Positions 26,574-36,435 of a stretch of DNA of 64,000 nucleotides are shown here, piece by piece (position 1 is the stretch's first letter; each line of letters begins with the position of its first letter). Origin of the DNA: Acinetobacter dispersus (GTDB lineage: Bacteria > Pseudomonadota > Gammaproteobacteria > Pseudomonadales > Moraxellaceae). The position numbers and the translations under genes were made by a program. The stretch lies in contig NZ_CP041970.1 of NCBI RefSeq assembly GCF_009884975.1, forward strand, positions 1,798,001 to 1,862,000, given 5' to 3'. The notes beneath the pieces were generated by a model that saw only the letters and a list, made by a program, of their open reading frames with translations, had not been told where the DNA came from and did not search any database.

Positions 26574-27824
26574 TTACTCCTCAGGCAACAAACGCTCTTT
26601 TTCCCAAAGGGATTCTATGGTTTCGCGCTCACGAATTAAATAGGCTTGATCACCACTGACCATAACTTCAGCAGCACGACCACGCGTATTATAATTAGAA
26701 CTCATCACAAAACCGTATGCGCCTGCACCCAACACAGCCAATACATCATTTTCCTGCAGCGCCAACTCACGTTCTTTACCCAAGAAATCACCAGTTTCGC
26801 AAATGGCACCGACTAAATCCCAAGTTTTAACTTCAACGTCAGTATTTGGATTAACCGACTGAATATCCATCCAAGCTTCATATAAAGCTGGGCGGATTAA
26901 ATCATTCATGGCTGCATCAATAATGGCGAAGTTACGATGATTAGTCGGTTTGAGTAAATCCACCTTGGTTAATAATGCGCCTGCATTGGCAGAAATACTA
27001 CGCCCCGGCTCCATATATACTTTGAGACCCAATTTTTCTAAAGCTGGACGCATTGAATTGGCATACTCTCCAACACTTGGCGGCGTTTCATCTTTATAAC
27101 GCACACCTAAACCGCCGCCAATATCAATATGTTTGAGGTTGATACCCAAGCTTTTCAATTGCTCAATCATTAAAATCACACGATCAAGTGCATCCACAAA
27201 AGGCTTGGTCTCGGTCAATTGCGAACCAATATGACAATCAATCCCAACAATCTCAAGATTTGGTAATGAAGCAGCATATTGATAAGTTTCATCAACAGTA
27301 TCACTTGGAATACCAAACTTGTTTTCTTTCAAACCCGTTGAGATATAAGGATGAGTTTTGGCATCTACATCTGGATTTACACGTAACGAAATCGGTGCCT
27401 TTTTGCCAAGTTTTGCTGCAACTTTTTGAATGCGATCCAGCTCAGCATGCGATTCGACATTAAAGCAAGCAATCCCGACATTTAAGGCTTTTTCGATATC
27501 TGCTTCAGATTTACCTAAACCAGAAAATACAATTTTCGAAGGCTCACCGCCTGCCGCCAGTACACGTGCCAATTCGCCACCTGTCACGATGTCAAAACCT
27601 GCACCTACTTTTGCCAATACATTCAACACAGCCAAGTTTGAGTTTGACTTCACTGCAAAACAGATTTGATGATCGATAAAATCAAAAGCACGGTGCATAT
27701 CCAAGTAATGCTTTTCAAAAGTTGCTTTTGAATAAACATACAAAGGCGTGCCGTATTGCTGTGCGAGCTGATCCAGTGAACATTGCTCAGCATGCAATAC
27801 TCCATTAATGCGAGTGAAACTCAT
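26574..27824 (-). CDS. lysA: Diaminopimelate decarboxylase
   Basis: This PLP enzyme makes L-lysine from meso-diaminopimelate. The 416-aa protein has the PLP lysine at Lys59 (FAVKSNSN), the glycine-rich phosphate site HIDIGGGLGV, EPGRSI, and the second-subunit CETGDFLG motif. It lies between the small lipoprotein gene and dapF on the same strand, so the three are probably co-transcribed. Confidence 0.98.
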   Translation of the reverse strand: MSFTRINGVLHAEQCSLDQLAQQYGTPLYVYSKATFEKHYLDMHRAFDFIDHQICFAVKSNSNLAVLNVLAKVGAGFDIVTGGELARVLAAGGEPSKIVFSGLGKSEADIEKALNVGIACFNVESHAELDRIQKVAAKLGKKAPISLRVNPDVDAKTHPYISTGLKENKFGIPSDTVDETYQYAASLPNLEIVGIDCHIGSQLTETKPFVDALDRVILMIEQLKSLGINLKHIDIGGGLGVRYKDETPPSVGEYANSMRPALEKLGLKVYMEPGRSISANAGALLTKVDLLKPTNHRNFAIIDAAMNDLIRPALYEAWMDIQSVNPNTDVEVKTWDLVGAICETGDFLGKERELALQENDVLAVLGAGAYGFVMSSNYNTRGRAAEVMVSGDQAYLIRERETIESLWEKERLLPEE

Positions 27825-27846
27825 GAAGATGTCCTTATTTACAAAC

Positions 27847-28086
27847 TTAAGGTGAGATGGTCTGTGATTGAGTCATTGAAGACGTCGCTTGGCTTTCCAT
27901 TTTTACATCGTCTGCTTTGCTTGCTGACGATGCTTTCGCCTGAGATGCTTCATTTTTATAAAGCAGATATTTTGCACGATTGTCGTAGTTTGGATCAGAT
28001 AGCAATTGCAATGCACCTGACTGACCACATGCAGTTAAAACGACACTGCTGAGCAATAAACTGATTGAACAAATGACTTTAAGCAT
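27847..28086 (-). CDS. lptM: Small LptM/YifL-like lipoprotein
   Basis: This 79-aa precursor has a lipobox LTAC (Cys20) followed by GQSGAL, matching the short conserved GQKGPL core of the LptM (YifL, LppL) family. The rest is polar and Ser/Ala/Gln-rich. In E. coli LptM helps LptD oxidation and assembly. Its place directly upstream of lysA-dapF matches the Pseudomonas lppL-lysA-dapF order. The symbol is by family and synteny. Confidence 0.85.
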   Translation of the reverse strand: MLKVICSISLLLSSVVLTACGQSGALQLLSDPNYDNRAKYLLYKNEASQAKASSASKADDVKMESQATSSMTQSQTISP

Positions 28087-28174
28087 CTGAGCACCTAACT
28101 TTTACAATTCGGAGCAGTATAGCGTGATCATCAGATTGGCTAAAGTCTAAACTTCAATGAATAAAACAATAACC

Positions 28175-28207
28175 ATAAAAAAACGCCGACTTTAAAGTCG
28201 ACGTTTT
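28175..28207 (-). terminator. Terminator after cycA
   Basis: AAAACGCCGACTT and AAGTCGACGTTTT pair with one mismatch. On the minus strand a run of seven T follows. It is 22 bases past the cycA stop. Confidence 0.88.
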
Positions 28208-28228
28208 CATCATCATTGAGCTAAAAGC

Positions 28229-29641
28229 TTACTTTTTCTTATAAAAGAAATAACCAATGGCCAAAATAATGAACCAGATTGGGCTGACTTTTAATGATTC
28301 TAAAGTCGTTTCATCCAACGCTAGGAAGTAAATTGTTGCAAGGAAAAATAAAATCACAACCCAACATGTAAACACGCCACCAGGCAATTTAAATGTAGAT
28401 TGTGCATGCAGTTCAGGACGATTTTTGCGGTAGTTAATATAACTCCACATGATAATGATCCATACACAGATGAACAGAATCGTTGATAAAGTCGTCGCTA
28501 AAGTAAATGCTGTAACTTCGTCATTAGTACCCGTTTGTAATTTATAAACGAACTGTACGAATGCACCGATAAAGATACAGATTGACGAGAAGATTAAAGC
28601 TTTTGCAGGTACTGCAGATTTAGACAGTTTTCCGAATAGTTTAGGTGCTTGATTATCTCCAGATAAACCAAACAACATACGACTGGTCGAGAACACACCA
28701 CTGTTCATTGATGACATCACTGACGATAACACCACCAGGTTCATAATGATCGCAGCAGATGCAATCCCCGCTTGCGAGAAGATATTTACGAATGGACTGA
28801 CTTTAGGATTAATTTGATCCCAAGGTGTCACACACATCACCACGAACAATGCCAATACATAGAAAATAATGATACGAATTGGAATCGAGTTAATCGCTTT
28901 TGGTAAATTGCGTTTTGGATCTTGTGTTTCAGCAGCAGTTGTACCCACCAACTCCACACCGACGAAAGCGAAAATTGCAATCTGGAAACCCGCCAAGAAA
29001 CCATCTAAGCCTTTAGGGAACATGCCACCATGTGTCCATAAGTTAGACACACTTGCTACAGTACCAGAAGCATTGGTAAATCCAGTAAAGATCATCCACA
29101 AACCAACAGCAATCAAGACAATGATCGCTGTGATTTTCACCATCGCAAACCAGAACTCCATTTCACCAAACAGCTTTACGGTGACCAAATTCAAGCCAAG
29201 TACGAATAGAATGGCGACGGTACTAATCAGCAGGCCACCAGCAGCACTGAAGGATTCACCACCATTGAAGAATTCAAGATAATAAATAATGGCTGATAAA
29301 TCTGCGATACCAATCGTGACCCAACAGAGCCAGTAAGTCCAACCTACAAAATAGCCAGCCCAAGGGCCAATTAAATCCGTCGATAAATCAATAAAAGATT
29401 TATAGTTTAAATTTGATAGTAAGAGTTCTCCTAATGCACGCATTACGAAGAACACCATCAAACCAATGGTCATGTAAATAAATAGAATTGATGGTCCAGC
29501 TAAACTAATGGTTTTACCAGATCCCATGAACAACCCTGTTCCAATGGCACCGCCAATCGCAATCAACTGCAGATGTCGATTAGATAGACTACGGTGAAGT
29601 CCGCTTTGTTCAGCAGCCTCACTCAGATTTTGATTCGACAT
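28229..29641 (-). CDS. cycA: D-serine/D-alanine/glycine permease CycA-type
   Basis: This amino-acid/polyamine/organocation (APC) proton symporter has 470 aa and about 12 membrane segments. The N-terminal GGAIGTGLFMGSGKTISLAG and FVMRALGELLLSN stretches are almost those of E. coli CycA. The C-terminus is the short basic FYKKK. It is a single gene with its own terminator. Substrate range is by homology only. Confidence 0.9.
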   Translation of the reverse strand: MSNQNLSEAAEQSGLHRSLSNRHLQLIAIGGAIGTGLFMGSGKTISLAGPSILFIYMTIGLMVFFVMRALGELLLSNLNYKSFIDLSTDLIGPWAGYFVGWTYWLCWVTIGIADLSAIIYYLEFFNGGESFSAAGGLLISTVAILFVLGLNLVTVKLFGEMEFWFAMVKITAIIVLIAVGLWMIFTGFTNASGTVASVSNLWTHGGMFPKGLDGFLAGFQIAIFAFVGVELVGTTAAETQDPKRNLPKAINSIPIRIIIFYVLALFVVMCVTPWDQINPKVSPFVNIFSQAGIASAAIIMNLVVLSSVMSSMNSGVFSTSRMLFGLSGDNQAPKLFGKLSKSAVPAKALIFSSICIFIGAFVQFVYKLQTGTNDEVTAFTLATTLSTILFICVWIIIMWSYINYRKNRPELHAQSTFKLPGGVFTCWVVILFFLATIYFLALDETTLESLKVSPIWFIILAIGYFFYKKK

Positions 29642-29874
29642 TTTACAAAAACTCTCCAGTGTTTTAGTTCATTAGCTGAAACAACGCCGAACAACGATTC
29701 GTACCATTTTTAGTATCTTTTCTCGTTATTCATGAGTTGGCTTGCTTTAGCTAAGAAATGTTTTACCTGTATTTTTTTCAAGTGAAATACAATCGAATTC
29801 GATCATACGCACAAGGTTAAAACAATACAATGAACTTATGAGGGCAACTCATCAGTCATAAAAAGGCACTTCAA

Positions 29875-29910
29875 AATTAAAGAGTGGCAATTTAAGCCAC
29901 TCTTTTTCTA
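29875..29910 (-). terminator. Terminator after AGCS symporter gene
   Basis: AAAGAGTGGC (29879-29888) and GCCACTCTTT (29896-29905) form a ten-base stem around a seven-base loop. On the minus strand TTTAATTTT follows. Confidence 0.85.
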
Positions 29911-29949
29911 CTTGAGAAAATATTGATTTATAATTCAATCATTAGAAGT

Positions 29950-31443
29950 TTACTTCTGTTTATTTTTGAGACGCTCCTCCCAAAAAGTTGCATTACGGAT
30001 ACCCAATTTAATTGGATCAAATGTAAACTCCTTAACTCCTGCTTTTTGTTGTTCTTCATAGTCACGTAAAGCTTTAATGGTCGGTTTCCAAATAAAATAA
30101 GTGACGATAATGCCAATAATATTGATCCATGCCATTAAGCCAACGCCAATATCACCAATCCCCCAAATGTAACCTGTTGCGCTTACAACACCATAAGCCA
30201 CAGAAATCATAATAAAACATTTGGTGATGAACAGCAGTGATGGCGCTTTGGTGATATAACTCAGATAGGTAATATTGGTTTCCGCAATATAGTAATAGGC
30301 GACGATCGTCGTAAAGGCGAAGAAGAATACAGCCAATGCAACAAAGATTTGACCAAAGCCACCAAATACGGTGCTCACTGCCATTTGTGTAAATGCAGGT
30401 GAACCAATTTCAGTAGTGGCCGCAACATTTTGTACAATAAACTGCCCTGCTTCTAAAGTACCTTGTACGTTATACATACCAGTGATTAAAATCATAAAGG
30501 CTGTAGCAGAACATACAAATAATGTGTCGACATAAATCGAGAAGGCTTGGACAAAACCTTGTTGTGCTGGATGTTGAACCTCAGCCGCTGCTGCTGCATG
30601 TGGCCCCGTACCTTGTCCCGCTTCATTGGAATAAACACCACGTTTTACCCCCCAACCAATTGCAGCACCTAAGCCTGCCATTGGAGAAAAGGCATCTTCA
30701 AAAATGAGTTTGATTACTCCAGGTAATTCTTGAATGTTCATCCCAACAATAATGACAGCCATCAGAATATAACCTAATGCCATAAATGGCACGACCAACT
30801 CTGCAAAACGCGCAATACGTTTGATTCCACCAAAAATAATGATAGCCAATAAGGTTACAATCACAACAAGCGCTAATAATTTATACGCACCCACATTACC
30901 AAACACGATAGCGCCTTCACCCGTAATTTGGGTAAATGCATTACCAACGGCATTGGCTTGAATACCTGGTAAAAATAAACCACAAGAAATAATCGCAGCA
31001 ATGGCAAATAGAATTCCTAACCAACGTTGCCCTAGTCCACGATCGAAATAGAAAGCAGGACCACCACGATATTCACCTTGATACTCCACTTTATAGATTT
31101 GACCAAGTGTTGATTCAACATAAGCAGTACTTGCACCAAGAAATGCAACCAGCCACATCCAAAACACAGCACCTGGGCCACCGAAACCAATTGCTGCCGC
31201 AACACCTGCAATATTACCAACACCAACACGTCCAGATAAGGAGACCGATAGCGCTTGGAATGATGAAATCCCTTGTGCTGAAGATGAACCATTAATCAAT
31301 AGCTTCGCCATTTCCTTAATTTGGCGAACCTGTACAAACCGAGTTAAAATAGAAAAAAATAAACCTGCACCGAGGCATAAATAGATCAGCGCTGGACTCC
31401 AGATAATCCCATTGACCCAATTTACAATTTCTGCTGCACTCAT
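29950..31443 (-). CDS. AGCS-family sodium:alanine/glycine symporter
   Basis: This 497-aa inner-membrane symporter has about 11 hydrophobic segments. The family motifs are FQALSVSLSGRVGVGNIAGVA, GPGAVFWMW and YSNEAGQGTGPHAAAAA. ATG 31443 has AAAGG nine bases upstream. Two in-frame starts at 31449 and 31452 are too close to it. It lies next to cycA on the same strand, but a terminator and ~300 bases separate them. Confidence 0.92.
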   Translation of the reverse strand: MSAAEIVNWVNGIIWSPALIYLCLGAGLFFSILTRFVQVRQIKEMAKLLINGSSSAQGISSFQALSVSLSGRVGVGNIAGVAAAIGFGGPGAVFWMWLVAFLGASTAYVESTLGQIYKVEYQGEYRGGPAFYFDRGLGQRWLGILFAIAAIISCGLFLPGIQANAVGNAFTQITGEGAIVFGNVGAYKLLALVVIVTLLAIIIFGGIKRIARFAELVVPFMALGYILMAVIIVGMNIQELPGVIKLIFEDAFSPMAGLGAAIGWGVKRGVYSNEAGQGTGPHAAAAAEVQHPAQQGFVQAFSIYVDTLFVCSATAFMILITGMYNVQGTLEAGQFIVQNVAATTEIGSPAFTQMAVSTVFGGFGQIFVALAVFFFAFTTIVAYYYIAETNITYLSYITKAPSLLFITKCFIMISVAYGVVSATGYIWGIGDIGVGLMAWINIIGIIVTYFIWKPTIKALRDYEEQQKAGVKEFTFDPIKLGIRNATFWEERLKNKQK

Positions 31444-31792
31444 AGACATCAACCTTTATTATATATTTTGAAAAGATAGTCACTGCTAAATTTTCATTCG
31501 TCTGAGCATGAGCAATATCTATGCCATTCGATCAAAATCTTATGACAATAAATAAGTGAACACACCAACACCATCCATGGAAAAAGTGAATTGAACAAAA
31601 AAATGAATGCTAAAAACACACTGTCTATAAGTTGTATATCATGTTATTTTCCTGAGCACTTCCCTTTAACCAACCAGTGACGAAACCGTACTGTCTTCTT
31701 GTTTTATCCTTATAAAGAACGATCAGCGTTGTTAGAAATTTTCGTCCTGACTCTTTTTTATCTAATTTTAAGAAAGTTTTCAATTTTATCTT
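31444..31792. other. Divergent intergenic region (AGCS symporter / radA)
   Basis: This 349-base region contains promoters for both directions. No gene, riboswitch or clear operator is visible. Confidence 0.5.
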
Positions 31793-33184
31793 ATGGCAAA
31801 AATCAAATCCGTTTACAGATGTGAACAATGTGGAGCAGATCATCCCAAATGGGCTGGGCAATGTTCTGAATGCGGCGAATGGAATAGTTTACTAGAAGTC
31901 CGTGTCGAACCAGTGGTGACCCATCGTGGTCAACCTAAAATGGGTGGCGGTTATGCAGGTCAAGTCGCAAATATCACCACACTCAATCAAATCTCGGTCT
32001 CAAATGAAACCCGTCTGCACACGGGGATTAGTGAGTTTGATCGTGTCTTGGGTGGCGGCTTGGTGACAGGCTCTGTAGTACTGATTGGTGGTGATCCTGG
32101 TATTGGTAAATCGACTATCCTGCTACAAACTGCAACGCACATGGCCAGTAAAAAAAGCTCAGCACTTTATGTGACGGGTGAGGAGTCACTTTCACAGGTT
32201 GCCTTACGGGCTCAACGTTTAGATCTTCCCACAGATTCACTTAAAGTCATGGCAGAAACCTGTGTCGAGCGTATTTGCGAAGTGCTCGCCCAAGAACGTC
32301 CTGCTGTTGCAATTTTGGACTCAATTCAAACCTTATATACTGAAACACTGCAATCAGCACCTGGCGGTGTCTCACAAATCCGTGAATCTGCTGCCCTGCT
32401 GACTCGGTTTGCCAAAAATAGCGGCACTGCTTTATTCCTTGTGGGTCATGTTACCAAAGAAGGTGCGCTGGCAGGTCCTCGTGTTTTAGAACATATGGTC
32501 GATTGTGTACTTTACTTTGAAGGACAATCCGACTCTCGTTATCGCATGATACGTGCGGTAAAGAACCGTTTTGGTGCAGTAAATGAACTCGGAGTATTTG
32601 CGATGACCGATAAAGGTCTACGCGAGGTTGCCAATCCATCAGCGATTTTCTTGAGTCGCTATGATGAAGCCATTCCGGGTTCTATTGTGATGATTAGTCG
32701 CGAAGGAACTCGCCCCCTACTGGTCGAAGTACAGGCACTGGTTGATGATGCACATGGACAACCCCGTCGAGTCGCATTGGGCTTGGAGCAAAACCGGTTA
32801 AATATGTTGCTTGCAGTAATGCACCGACATGGTGGTGTACAGACCTCAGGGCAAGATGTCTATGTGAATGTGGTCGGTGGTTTGAAAATTACTGAAACAG
32901 GTTCTGACCTAGCCGTTTTACTTGCTTGTGCATCCAGTTTGAGAGGTAAAGCCTTGCCGCAACAGTTAGCGGTTTTCGGTGAAGTTGGACTCTCTGGTGA
33001 AATTCGCCCTGTACCCAATGGTCAAGAACGCCTGAAAGAAGCAGCAAAACATGGTTTTAAATATGTGATCTTACCAAGAGGTAATGCACCGCAAAAATCC
33101 ATTGAAGGCGTACAAATCATTGCGGTTGCCCGTTTACATGAAGCATTGACAGAAGCCATGCAGTTGAGTGATGAGTTGCTCTGA
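31793..33184 (+). CDS. radA: DNA repair protein RadA
   Basis: This RecA-like branch-migration ATPase acts in recombination and, in competent bacteria, in extending incoming DNA. The 463-aa protein has a four-Cys zinc finger (Cys10, 13, 24, 27), Walker A at residues 99-108 (GGDPGIGKST), the RadA-specific KNRFG motif (VKNRFGAVNELG) and a C-terminal Lon-like domain (GGLKITETGSDLAV, GEVGLSGEIRPV). It begins ATGGCAAAAATC. It stands alone, with a small gap before the Tim44-like gene. Confidence 0.97.
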   Translation: MAKIKSVYRCEQCGADHPKWAGQCSECGEWNSLLEVRVEPVVTHRGQPKMGGGYAGQVANITTLNQISVSNETRLHTGISEFDRVLGGGLVTGSVVLIGGDPGIGKSTILLQTATHMASKKSSALYVTGEESLSQVALRAQRLDLPTDSLKVMAETCVERICEVLAQERPAVAILDSIQTLYTETLQSAPGGVSQIRESAALLTRFAKNSGTALFLVGHVTKEGALAGPRVLEHMVDCVLYFEGQSDSRYRMIRAVKNRFGAVNELGVFAMTDKGLREVANPSAIFLSRYDEAIPGSIVMISREGTRPLLVEVQALVDDAHGQPRRVALGLEQNRLNMLLAVMHRHGGVQTSGQDVYVNVVGGLKITETGSDLAVLLACASSLRGKALPQQLAVFGEVGLSGEIRPVPNGQERLKEAAKHGFKYVILPRGNAPQKSIEGVQIIAVARLHEALTEAMQLSDELL

Positions 33185-33279
33185 TGCATTGACATAAAAA
33201 AACATACTTTTCTAGTTGAAATTACATCGAAATACCTGCATAAATACATTTACAAACTGAATTTAAATAGGAATTTTCG

Positions 33280-34265
33280 ATGCAAGTACATCAGCGTGGC
33301 TTGATGGCAGCTCTTTTAATGGCAACTTTGGTTGCTGCACCGCTTGCGGAAGCAAAACGTGCAGGTGGCGGTAAAAGCCACGGCATGAGCAGATCTAGTT
33401 CATCTAGCCAATCTTATCAGCCATCTCGTCAAGCAACTCCAGCACCTCAACAACAAACTGCACCACAGAGATCTGGTCCAGGCGTAGGTACGATGGTTGC
33501 TGCGGGTGTAGCTGGTGCTGCAGTAGGTGCTGTTGCTGCCAATGCATTAGCAGATGACAAGCAACACAATCCAACAGCAACTGAGCAACAAGCTAATGCT
33601 CAAGCGCAGCAACAGGAAGAAAAAGGTGGCATTCCTAGCTGGCTTTGGGTTCTTCTTGCTGCAGCGATCGCCTTCTTTGTTTTCCGCAAATTAGGCGCAA
33701 AAAAAAATTAGCAACCAATAATCCATATGCACCGAACAATGGTGGTCAAAATAACTTTGGTCGTCAAACTCCACCTCAGCCTACGGCACGTCAAACAGCA
33801 ACTGACAACACCAATATCTTTGGTCAGTCTGTAGGTGGCGGTACTGCTGCTCCGCAAGCGCCATTTGGTGCTGCATCTATGAGTAGCGGCAACCAATTAC
33901 CAGATGGTACTGAACCTGCTGCATTCTTACGTATTGCGCGTCAACGTTTTAACCATATCCAATCGGTAAACAGTGCGAGTAATGTAGAGGAAATTCGTCG
34001 TTATTTAACACCTGAGCTTTATAGCTCAATGTATAGCGACATTATGGCGAACCAAGACCAAGACGTTGCTGAATTTAGCAACCTCAATGCAATGGTTGTG
34101 GAAAGCTCTACTGAAAATGGTCAATACGTCGTAAGCGTACGCTTTACAGGTACTGTGAGTGAAGACTTAAACAGCTTGCCTCAACCATTTGCTGAAATCT
34201 GGCATTTTGTGAAGCCTGCTGGCTCACAACAAGATTGGGTTGTTGCGGGTATTCAACAAGCTTAA
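33280..34265 (+). pseudogene. Tim44-like domain protein, frame broken at a run of nine A
   Basis: The first frame (33280-33711, 143 aa) gives a signal peptide (LMAALLMATLVAAPLAEA), a Ser/Gln/Pro-rich linker, an Ala/Gly-rich segment and a membrane helix (WLWVLLAAAIAFFVF). It stops just after A9 (33699-33707). The second frame (readable from 33700 to 34265) continues with NNPYAPNNGGQNN and a Tim44/MbtA-like C-terminal domain (EPAAFLRIARQRFNHIQ to VVAGIQQA). Adding one A, or a -1 slip by the ribosome, joins them into the ~328-aa layout usual for these inner-membrane Tim44-like proteins. It may be a sequencing error, a phase-variable tract or programmed slippage. A good terminator follows. Confidence 0.75.
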
Positions 34266-34281
34266 CTGCTTTGATTGAACA

Positions 34282-34310
34282 AAAAGAGCTGTTTCGACAG
34301 CTCTTTTTTT
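34282..34310 (+). terminator. Terminator after Tim44-like gene
   Basis: AAAAGAGCTG and CAGCTCTTTT enclose a six-base loop and are followed by a run of T. It starts 17 bases past the stop at 34265. Confidence 0.9.
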
Positions 34311-34681
34311 ATGGGTCAGCTTTTAGCAACACTAAAAAAAGCCACTCTCTATATCGGAGAATGGCGGAGTGTAAATAGAACAACGCTTGATACTTATTAT
34401 AATAATGAAACAACACAACCTAGCACGATCTGTCTATTGATACTAACGGATAAGCTCATGGAAAAACTATTCCTCATTTGGGGAATAAAGCTATTTTATT
34501 GAGACTATTTTAACAACTTTCAGCTTCCCCTTTGTCGTGAATATCACACCCTCCTATACGCTTTCAGGAACCACTATCTGCACGTTAAGGTTAGCTCAAT
34601 GCATTTCCCCTACAACATAAAACAACAAGCCTACGCGTGAAATCAGCCCCGATTCATCACGGCATATAAACCGACTCACAT
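34311..34681. other. Intergenic region between two terminators
   Basis: This 371-base stretch lies between two convergent terminators, where no long transcript is expected from the neighbours. A 75-codon frame starts inside the first terminator and has no RBS; I do not accept it. I see no other structure. Confidence 0.5.
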
Positions 34682-34714
34682 AAAAAAAGGCTTTGCCGAA
34701 GCAAAGCCTTTAAA
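34682..34714 (-). terminator. Terminator after phosphate transporter gene
   Basis: AAAGGCTTTGC (34686-34696) and GCAAAGCCTTT (34701-34711) surround the tetraloop CGAA. A run of seven T follows on the minus strand. Confidence 0.92.
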
Positions 34715-34737
34715 TCTGATCTTTTAAGTATTCAGGA

Positions 34738-36369
34738 TCATGAAACAAACTGTAAGAACAACCAATATAGACCACCAGATAAGGTAATCGTTGCTGGTAA
34801 AGTAAAGATCCAAGCAGACAGAATTGTTCTAACCGTTGCGAAGTTTAGACCTGACTTATTGGCAACCATAGTACCTGCAACCGCACTGTTTAATACGTGT
34901 GTAGTTGATACTGGCATACCAAGACCATCCGCTGCTGCAATAGTACTCATCGCTACAAGCTCAGCAGACATGCCCTGACCATAAGTCATGTGGTTCTTAC
35001 CAATACGCTCACCGACAGTCACAACAATACGCTTCCAGCCCACCATGGTACCTAGACCAAGCGCAAGAGCAACCGCAACTTTCACCCAGTTTGGAATGTA
35101 TTGAAGGAATGAATCCAAGCTACTACGGTATTCTTTCACAACTTTAGCTTGGTCTTTATCCATTTCTGGCAAAGCTTCAGCTTTATCTAAACGCTTAAAC
35201 GTTGTAGTACTTAAATACATGTCATTGCGGATTTCACTAACAGCAGCCTCAGGAATCGCCTTAAGATCGCCATAGCCAGCAACACGTGTACCCAAGTGCT
35301 CTGTCATACTTGCGAGCGCAGGTACAACTTCAGCCGTTTGTTCTTTGGTTTGGATATATTTAGTTAATACTTCACGCGCTTTCTCATCTGTCAGCTCGTT
35401 TTGATTAACGTTTAAAACAGTTGCTGTTTTTGAAGAAAGCTGTTCAAAAGACTGTAAATGCTGTGCATCCAAGTTTTTATTTAATGAATAAGCCAATGGA
35501 ACCAAGCCAATTAGGATCAACATGATCAGGCCCATGCCTTTTTGACCATCGTTTGAACCGTGCGCAAAGCTCACACCCGTACAAGTAAAAATTAGAATTG
35601 CACGGATCACCGGTGGTGGCGGCTTATTGCCTTCTGGTGGCTGAAACAGCTCCATTTGGCGTTTAAATACTTTCTTCACCAACAAGAATAGGATTGCTGC
35701 AAATGCAAAACCAATCAATGGAGAGAATAATAGTGCCTTACCTACTTTAATCACCTGATCCATATCAATACCACTACTGGTCGCACCAGCTGAAGCATTT
35801 AAGATATGGTTCATGATGCCCACACCCAAAATCGATCCGATTAAGGTATGTGAACTTGATGCAGGAATCCCCAAGAACCACGTTCCTAAATTCCATAGGA
35901 TTGCCGCGATTAACAATGCAAAAACCATCGCAAAGCCAGCTCCACTGCCGACATTCATGATCATTTCTACAGGGAGTAATGCAATAATACCGTATGCAAC
36001 CGCACCACTCGCCACCATAACCCCAAGGAAGTTACAGAAGCCAGCCCACATCACTGCTGCTGGAGCAGGCAATGCATTGGTATAAATAACCGTCGCTACA
36101 GCGTTTGCCGTATCGTGAAAACCATTTACAAATTCAAAGCCTAAAGCAATGAAAAGTGCCGTCGATAAAAGAATAACTGAATATAAACTTAAAGGCGGTA
36201 CATGTGCCAAGTCAGCACTAAGCTGAAAACCGATATAAATCAGTGTTGCAACAATAATTGTCAAAAACACCGGCATAAAGAATTTCGGTGTTGGTACATG
36301 TACATTCGTCGATTTTGCCTGAGAGCTGGCAAGCGGTGAATCCGAAACAGGAGGAAGATTAGAATTCAT
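34738..36369 (-). CDS. pitA: PiT-family inorganic phosphate transporter
   Basis: This is a low-affinity (metal-)phosphate:proton symporter of the inner membrane. The 543-aa protein has the duplicated PiT signatures GFEFVNGFHDTANAVATV near residue 80 and GVSFAHGSNDGQKGMG near 275. A long hydrophilic insert (about 300-430) follows, then the second half with WKRIVVTVGERIG and PVSTTHVL. ATG 36369 (MNSNLPPVSD) is preferred to the open frame up to 36456, which would read through the Pho-box region. RBS is weak. A Pho box lies 49 bases upstream. Confidence 0.93.
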   Translation of the reverse strand: MNSNLPPVSDSPLASSQAKSTNVHVPTPKFFMPVFLTIIVATLIYIGFQLSADLAHVPPLSLYSVILLSTALFIALGFEFVNGFHDTANAVATVIYTNALPAPAAVMWAGFCNFLGVMVASGAVAYGIIALLPVEMIMNVGSGAGFAMVFALLIAAILWNLGTWFLGIPASSSHTLIGSILGVGIMNHILNASAGATSSGIDMDQVIKVGKALLFSPLIGFAFAAILFLLVKKVFKRQMELFQPPEGNKPPPPVIRAILIFTCTGVSFAHGSNDGQKGMGLIMLILIGLVPLAYSLNKNLDAQHLQSFEQLSSKTATVLNVNQNELTDEKAREVLTKYIQTKEQTAEVVPALASMTEHLGTRVAGYGDLKAIPEAAVSEIRNDMYLSTTTFKRLDKAEALPEMDKDQAKVVKEYRSSLDSFLQYIPNWVKVAVALALGLGTMVGWKRIVVTVGERIGKNHMTYGQGMSAELVAMSTIAAADGLGMPVSTTHVLNSAVAGTMVANKSGLNFATVRTILSAWIFTLPATITLSGGLYWLFLQFVS

Positions 36370-36417
36370 GTAGACGGTTAGAGGATAATAAAATCCCCTG
36401 TATTGTTTAATTAAATT

Positions 36418-36435
36418 ATGACAATTATATGACAA
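36418..36435 (-). promoter_or_regulatory. Pho box upstream of pit gene
   Basis: On the minus strand there are two seven-base direct repeats TTGTCAT separated by ATAA. Each matches six of seven bases of the PhoB half-site CTGTCAT, with the canonical four-base AT spacer. It lies 49 bases upstream of the pit start codon. A further CTGTCAC occurs on the plus strand at 36440-36446. Confidence 0.72.

Noticed and set aside
28869..29282. 137-codon plus-strand frame inside cycA
   Set aside because: It is antisense to a clear permease gene; its residues mirror the permease codons, with no RBS.
34275..34502. 75-codon frame after the Tim44-like gene
   Set aside because: It starts before, and reads through, a strong terminator and has no RBS.
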